From Desulfobia sp. (GTDB lineage Bacteria; Desulfobacterota; Desulfobulbia; Desulfobulbales; SURF-16): 7,228 bases of DNA. The notes under the pieces were generated by a model that was given only the letters and a program-made list of their open reading frames with translations, searched no databases and had not been told where the DNA came from. Every line of letters starts with the position of its first letter. Positions within the stretch are counted from its first letter, which is position 1. Location: contig JAUWDC010000049.1 in assembly GCA_030608985.1 (NCBI GenBank), positions 1 through 7,228 on the forward strand. The letters are read 5' to 3'. Shown here piece by piece: positions 5,740 to 7,228 of the stretch. The translations under genes were made by a program, and so were the position numbers.

Positions 5740-6774
5740 ATGAGGAGAATCATTCTAGTCAACCAAAAAGGTGGATGCGGGAAAACTACTACTGCTATTA
5801 ACATTGCTTGCTGTCTCGCCTTGAAAGGGAAAAAAGTTCTCTTGATAGATTTGGATCCTCAAGGCCATTCCGGCCAGGGTTTGGGAGTTCAGCCTGACTT
5901 GATTGAGAAAAGTATCTATGAGGTGCTTTCAGGAAAGATAGCCATAGAAGATGCCATCATGCCTGTGAGGGAAAATCTTGATGCTGTTTTTTCCAATATT
6001 GTTTTATCTGCCTTTGAGCAGCTTATGGCTGGAAAACCAGGACGAGAATATACGCTTACGGGCAGTCTTGCCGGTATAGAAGAAAAGTACGATTATCTTA
6101 TCATGGATAGCCCACCGGGAGTCGGGCTTCTATCTTTTAACGGGCTCATGGCCGCAGATGAAGCCATTATTCCTGTGGAGCCCAGTTCTTTCTCCCTTGA
6201 TGGGTTGGAAAAACTACTGGAAACAATATGTTTAGTAAAAGAGAAGGCGGGACATGATCTCGCCTTTTCTGTTTTGGCAACAAATGTTGACCAACGAACT
6301 AATTTCAGTAAAAAAGTTGTCTCAATCTTAAAAGAGAAGTTCCCGGATAATTGTTTTTCAACGATTATCAATAGTTGTACACGGGTAAAAGAAGCAACAT
6401 ATTATGGGAAACCCGCATGTGAATACGATAAAAAATGTGCTGCTTTTTTCGATTATTCACAGTTGACTGAAGAGATCCAAGAAAGGGAGAATGAAAGAAG
6501 GGAAAAACAAAAGGACAAGACTGAAGTTGTCTTTCATTGCCGGGCACCGGAAGACTCAATGGTGCAAATTGCCGGAGACTTCAACGACTGGACTCCTGAA
6601 ACCCTTCAGCTTGTTCATGGGGAAAATGGGTCTGTCTGGCAGAAAAGTATCACTCTTTCCGCAGGTGACTATCAATATAAATTTCTTATAGACGGAAACT
6701 GGACGCCGGATTCTAAAAATATGGGAATGGTTGATGATCCATTTGGCAGCCAAAATTCTGTGATCAGCGTATAG
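5740..6774 (+). CDS. ParA/MinD-type ATPase fused to AMPK-beta-like CBM48 glycogen-binding domain
   Basis: The 344-residue cytoplasmic protein has two parts. Residues 1-245 are a ParA-family deviant-Walker ATPase: KGGCGKTT (10-17) with the signature lysine, LLIDLDPQG (34-42) and the Walker B strand YLIMDSPPG (119-127). This family sorts or positions cargo through ATP-driven dimerisation. After a charged linker (about 245-262), residues 263-344 match the AMPK-beta/CBM48 fold: VQIAGDFNDWTPE, then GDYQYKFLIDGNWTPD, and an ending QNSVISV. Residues equivalent to the AMPK glycogen contacts are kept: W284 in FNDW, K314 in YKF, W321 in GNW and N339. No ParB partner is present, so chromosome partitioning is unlikely. 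Glycogen-granule positioning is a natural hypothesis but inference. The PAS gene starts 14 bases downstream. Confidence 0.9.
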   Translation: MRRIILVNQKGGCGKTTTAINIACCLALKGKKVLLIDLDPQGHSGQGLGVQPDLIEKSIYEVLSGKIAIEDAIMPVRENLDAVFSNIVLSAFEQLMAGKPGREYTLTGSLAGIEEKYDYLIMDSPPGVGLLSFNGLMAADEAIIPVEPSSFSLDGLEKLLETICLVKEKAGHDLAFSVLATNVDQRTNFSKKVVSILKEKFPDNCFSTIINSCTRVKEATYYGKPACEYDKKCAAFFDYSQLTEEIQERENERREKQKDKTEVVFHCRAPEDSMVQIAGDFNDWTPETLQLVHGENGSVWQKSITLSAGDYQYKFLIDGNWTPDSKNMGMVDDPFGSQNSVISV

Positions 6775-6788
6775 GTTGCCGAGCTCTT

Positions 6789-7184
6789 ATGGGTAACATG
6801 TGCAGAAAGCCGAGGATGCTGGAAGAGGTTTCACACTTTTTTTTGTCAGATCTACCTGGCCAGGCCAGCTCTCGCAAAATATCTGGGGGGTCTCATGATA
6901 CCAAGGCTCCTCCTGTTGGTGTCATTATTGTAGATAAAAACAAAATTATGCGTTTTGCTAATCCTATAGCAAGGCGCATGCTTGGTTTGGAGGCAGAAAC
7001 ATATCTTGGCCAGTTGTTCAATTTCTTCATCGAGGTCAATGAAGTATCAGAGGTCAGCATAGTAAGGGAAAACAGGAAACCCGGGATAGCGGCAATGCAG
7101 ATAAGAGCAACCGAATGGGAAGATGAGTCTGTCTATTTTGCTGTAATGCGATGTGACCAGAAGTTGGCGCAAAAAAAGGTGTGA
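6789..7184 (+). CDS. Small stand-alone PAS domain protein
   Basis: The protein has 131 residues with a PAS domain at about 44-124. Visible features are GVIIVDKNKIMRFANPIARRML, the standard opening of a PAS fold with its N-x-A motif, then LGLEAETYLGQLFNFF and a final strand VYFAVMRCD. The first 40 residues look disordered, and no kinase, GGDEF or DNA-binding output domain follows. It must signal through a partner or be a remnant of a larger sensor. A stop follows closely and the tRNA begins 10 bases later, so no lost C-terminus can be seen in the window. ATG 6789 lacks a clear Shine-Dalgarno; ATG 6798 and ATG 6816 are in-frame alternatives. It is 14 bases behind the ParA-CBM48 gene and probably co-transcribed, so it may regulate or sense for that ATPase. 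Confidence 0.75.
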   Translation: MGNMCRKPRMLEEVSHFFLSDLPGQASSRKISGGSHDTKAPPVGVIIVDKNKIMRFANPIARRMLGLEAETYLGQLFNFFIEVNEVSEVSIVRENRKPGIAAMQIRATEWEDESVYFAVMRCDQKLAQKKV

Positions 7185-7194
7185 CACTAAGGTA

Positions 7195-7228
7195 TGGCGG
7201 AGAGAGAGGGATTCGAACCCTCGGTGGA
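7195..7228 (-). tRNA. tRNA-Ser, 3' part (cut by window edge)
   Basis: On the minus strand this is the end of a tRNA with encoded CCA (7195-7197), a G discriminator (7198), the acceptor 3' strand TCTCTCC (7199-7205), and a T arm with the pairing CCCTC/GAGGG around TTCGAA (7206-7222). The remaining bases run into the variable arm. The G discriminator and acceptor sequence fit tRNA-Ser rather than tRNA-Leu, which usually has A. The anticodon lies outside the window, so the isoacceptor is unknown. It converges with the PAS gene with only 10 bases between. Confidence 0.9.

Overview
The window is a moderately AT-rich bacterial chromosome segment. Its gene set (sigma54 enhancer-binding activator, type IV prepilin peptidase, PilZ protein, NapH-like polyferredoxin membrane protein, MTH1187-type thiamine-binding protein, solo PAS protein) suggests a Gram-negative anaerobe. 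A member of the Desulfobacterota (former Deltaproteobacteria, for example Desulfobulbales) is my best guess. That is inference from gene content only; no taxonomic marker gene is present except a partial serine tRNA.

Layout. Positions 1-234 (minus) hold the first 78 codons of a sigma54-dependent activator that begins directly with its AAA+ domain. Positions 564-1352 (minus) encode a complete prepilin peptidase with both zinc CxxC pairs and both catalytic aspartates. Positions 1655-2977 (plus) encode a 440-residue protein I do not recognise as a whole, with a possible divergent CheW-like C-terminus. Positions 3217-3603 encode a single-domain PilZ protein. A tight plus-strand group follows: a thiamine-binding MTH1187 protein (3660-3956), a tiny membrane protein ending in CLSC-IGIG (3960-4145) and a membrane 4Fe-4S protein of the NapH type (4148-5035). 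Next is a secreted protein of two SH3b domains (5110-5547). After a good candidate sigma70 promoter at 5610-5639 come a ParA/MinD-type ATPase fused to an AMPK-beta/CBM48 glycogen-binding domain (5740-6774) and a small solo PAS protein (6789-7184). The window ends in the 3' half of a tRNA-Ser on the minus strand (7195-7228).

The most unusual feature is non-coding. A two-part element occurs three times, at 362-467 (minus), 1450-1579 (plus) and 3081-3170 (plus). Each copy has an A-rich box of the type CAAGAAAYTAAAAAAT, a spacer of 35, 60 or 35 nt, and a 38-39 nt hairpin core built on CCCC-TCAA-GGGG. Every copy lies upstream of, and points towards, the next gene: the sigma54 activator, the 440-aa protein and the PilZ gene. 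This fits a family of structured 5' leaders or a dispersed repeat, and I do not recognise it as a known family.

How the genes may fit together: the left half is regulatory and surface-related (prepilin processing, sigma54 control, PilZ/c-di-GMP response, possible CheW-like module). The middle is a membrane redox module. The right pair couples a ParA-type ATPase with glycogen binding to a small PAS sensor. The links between these groups are inference.
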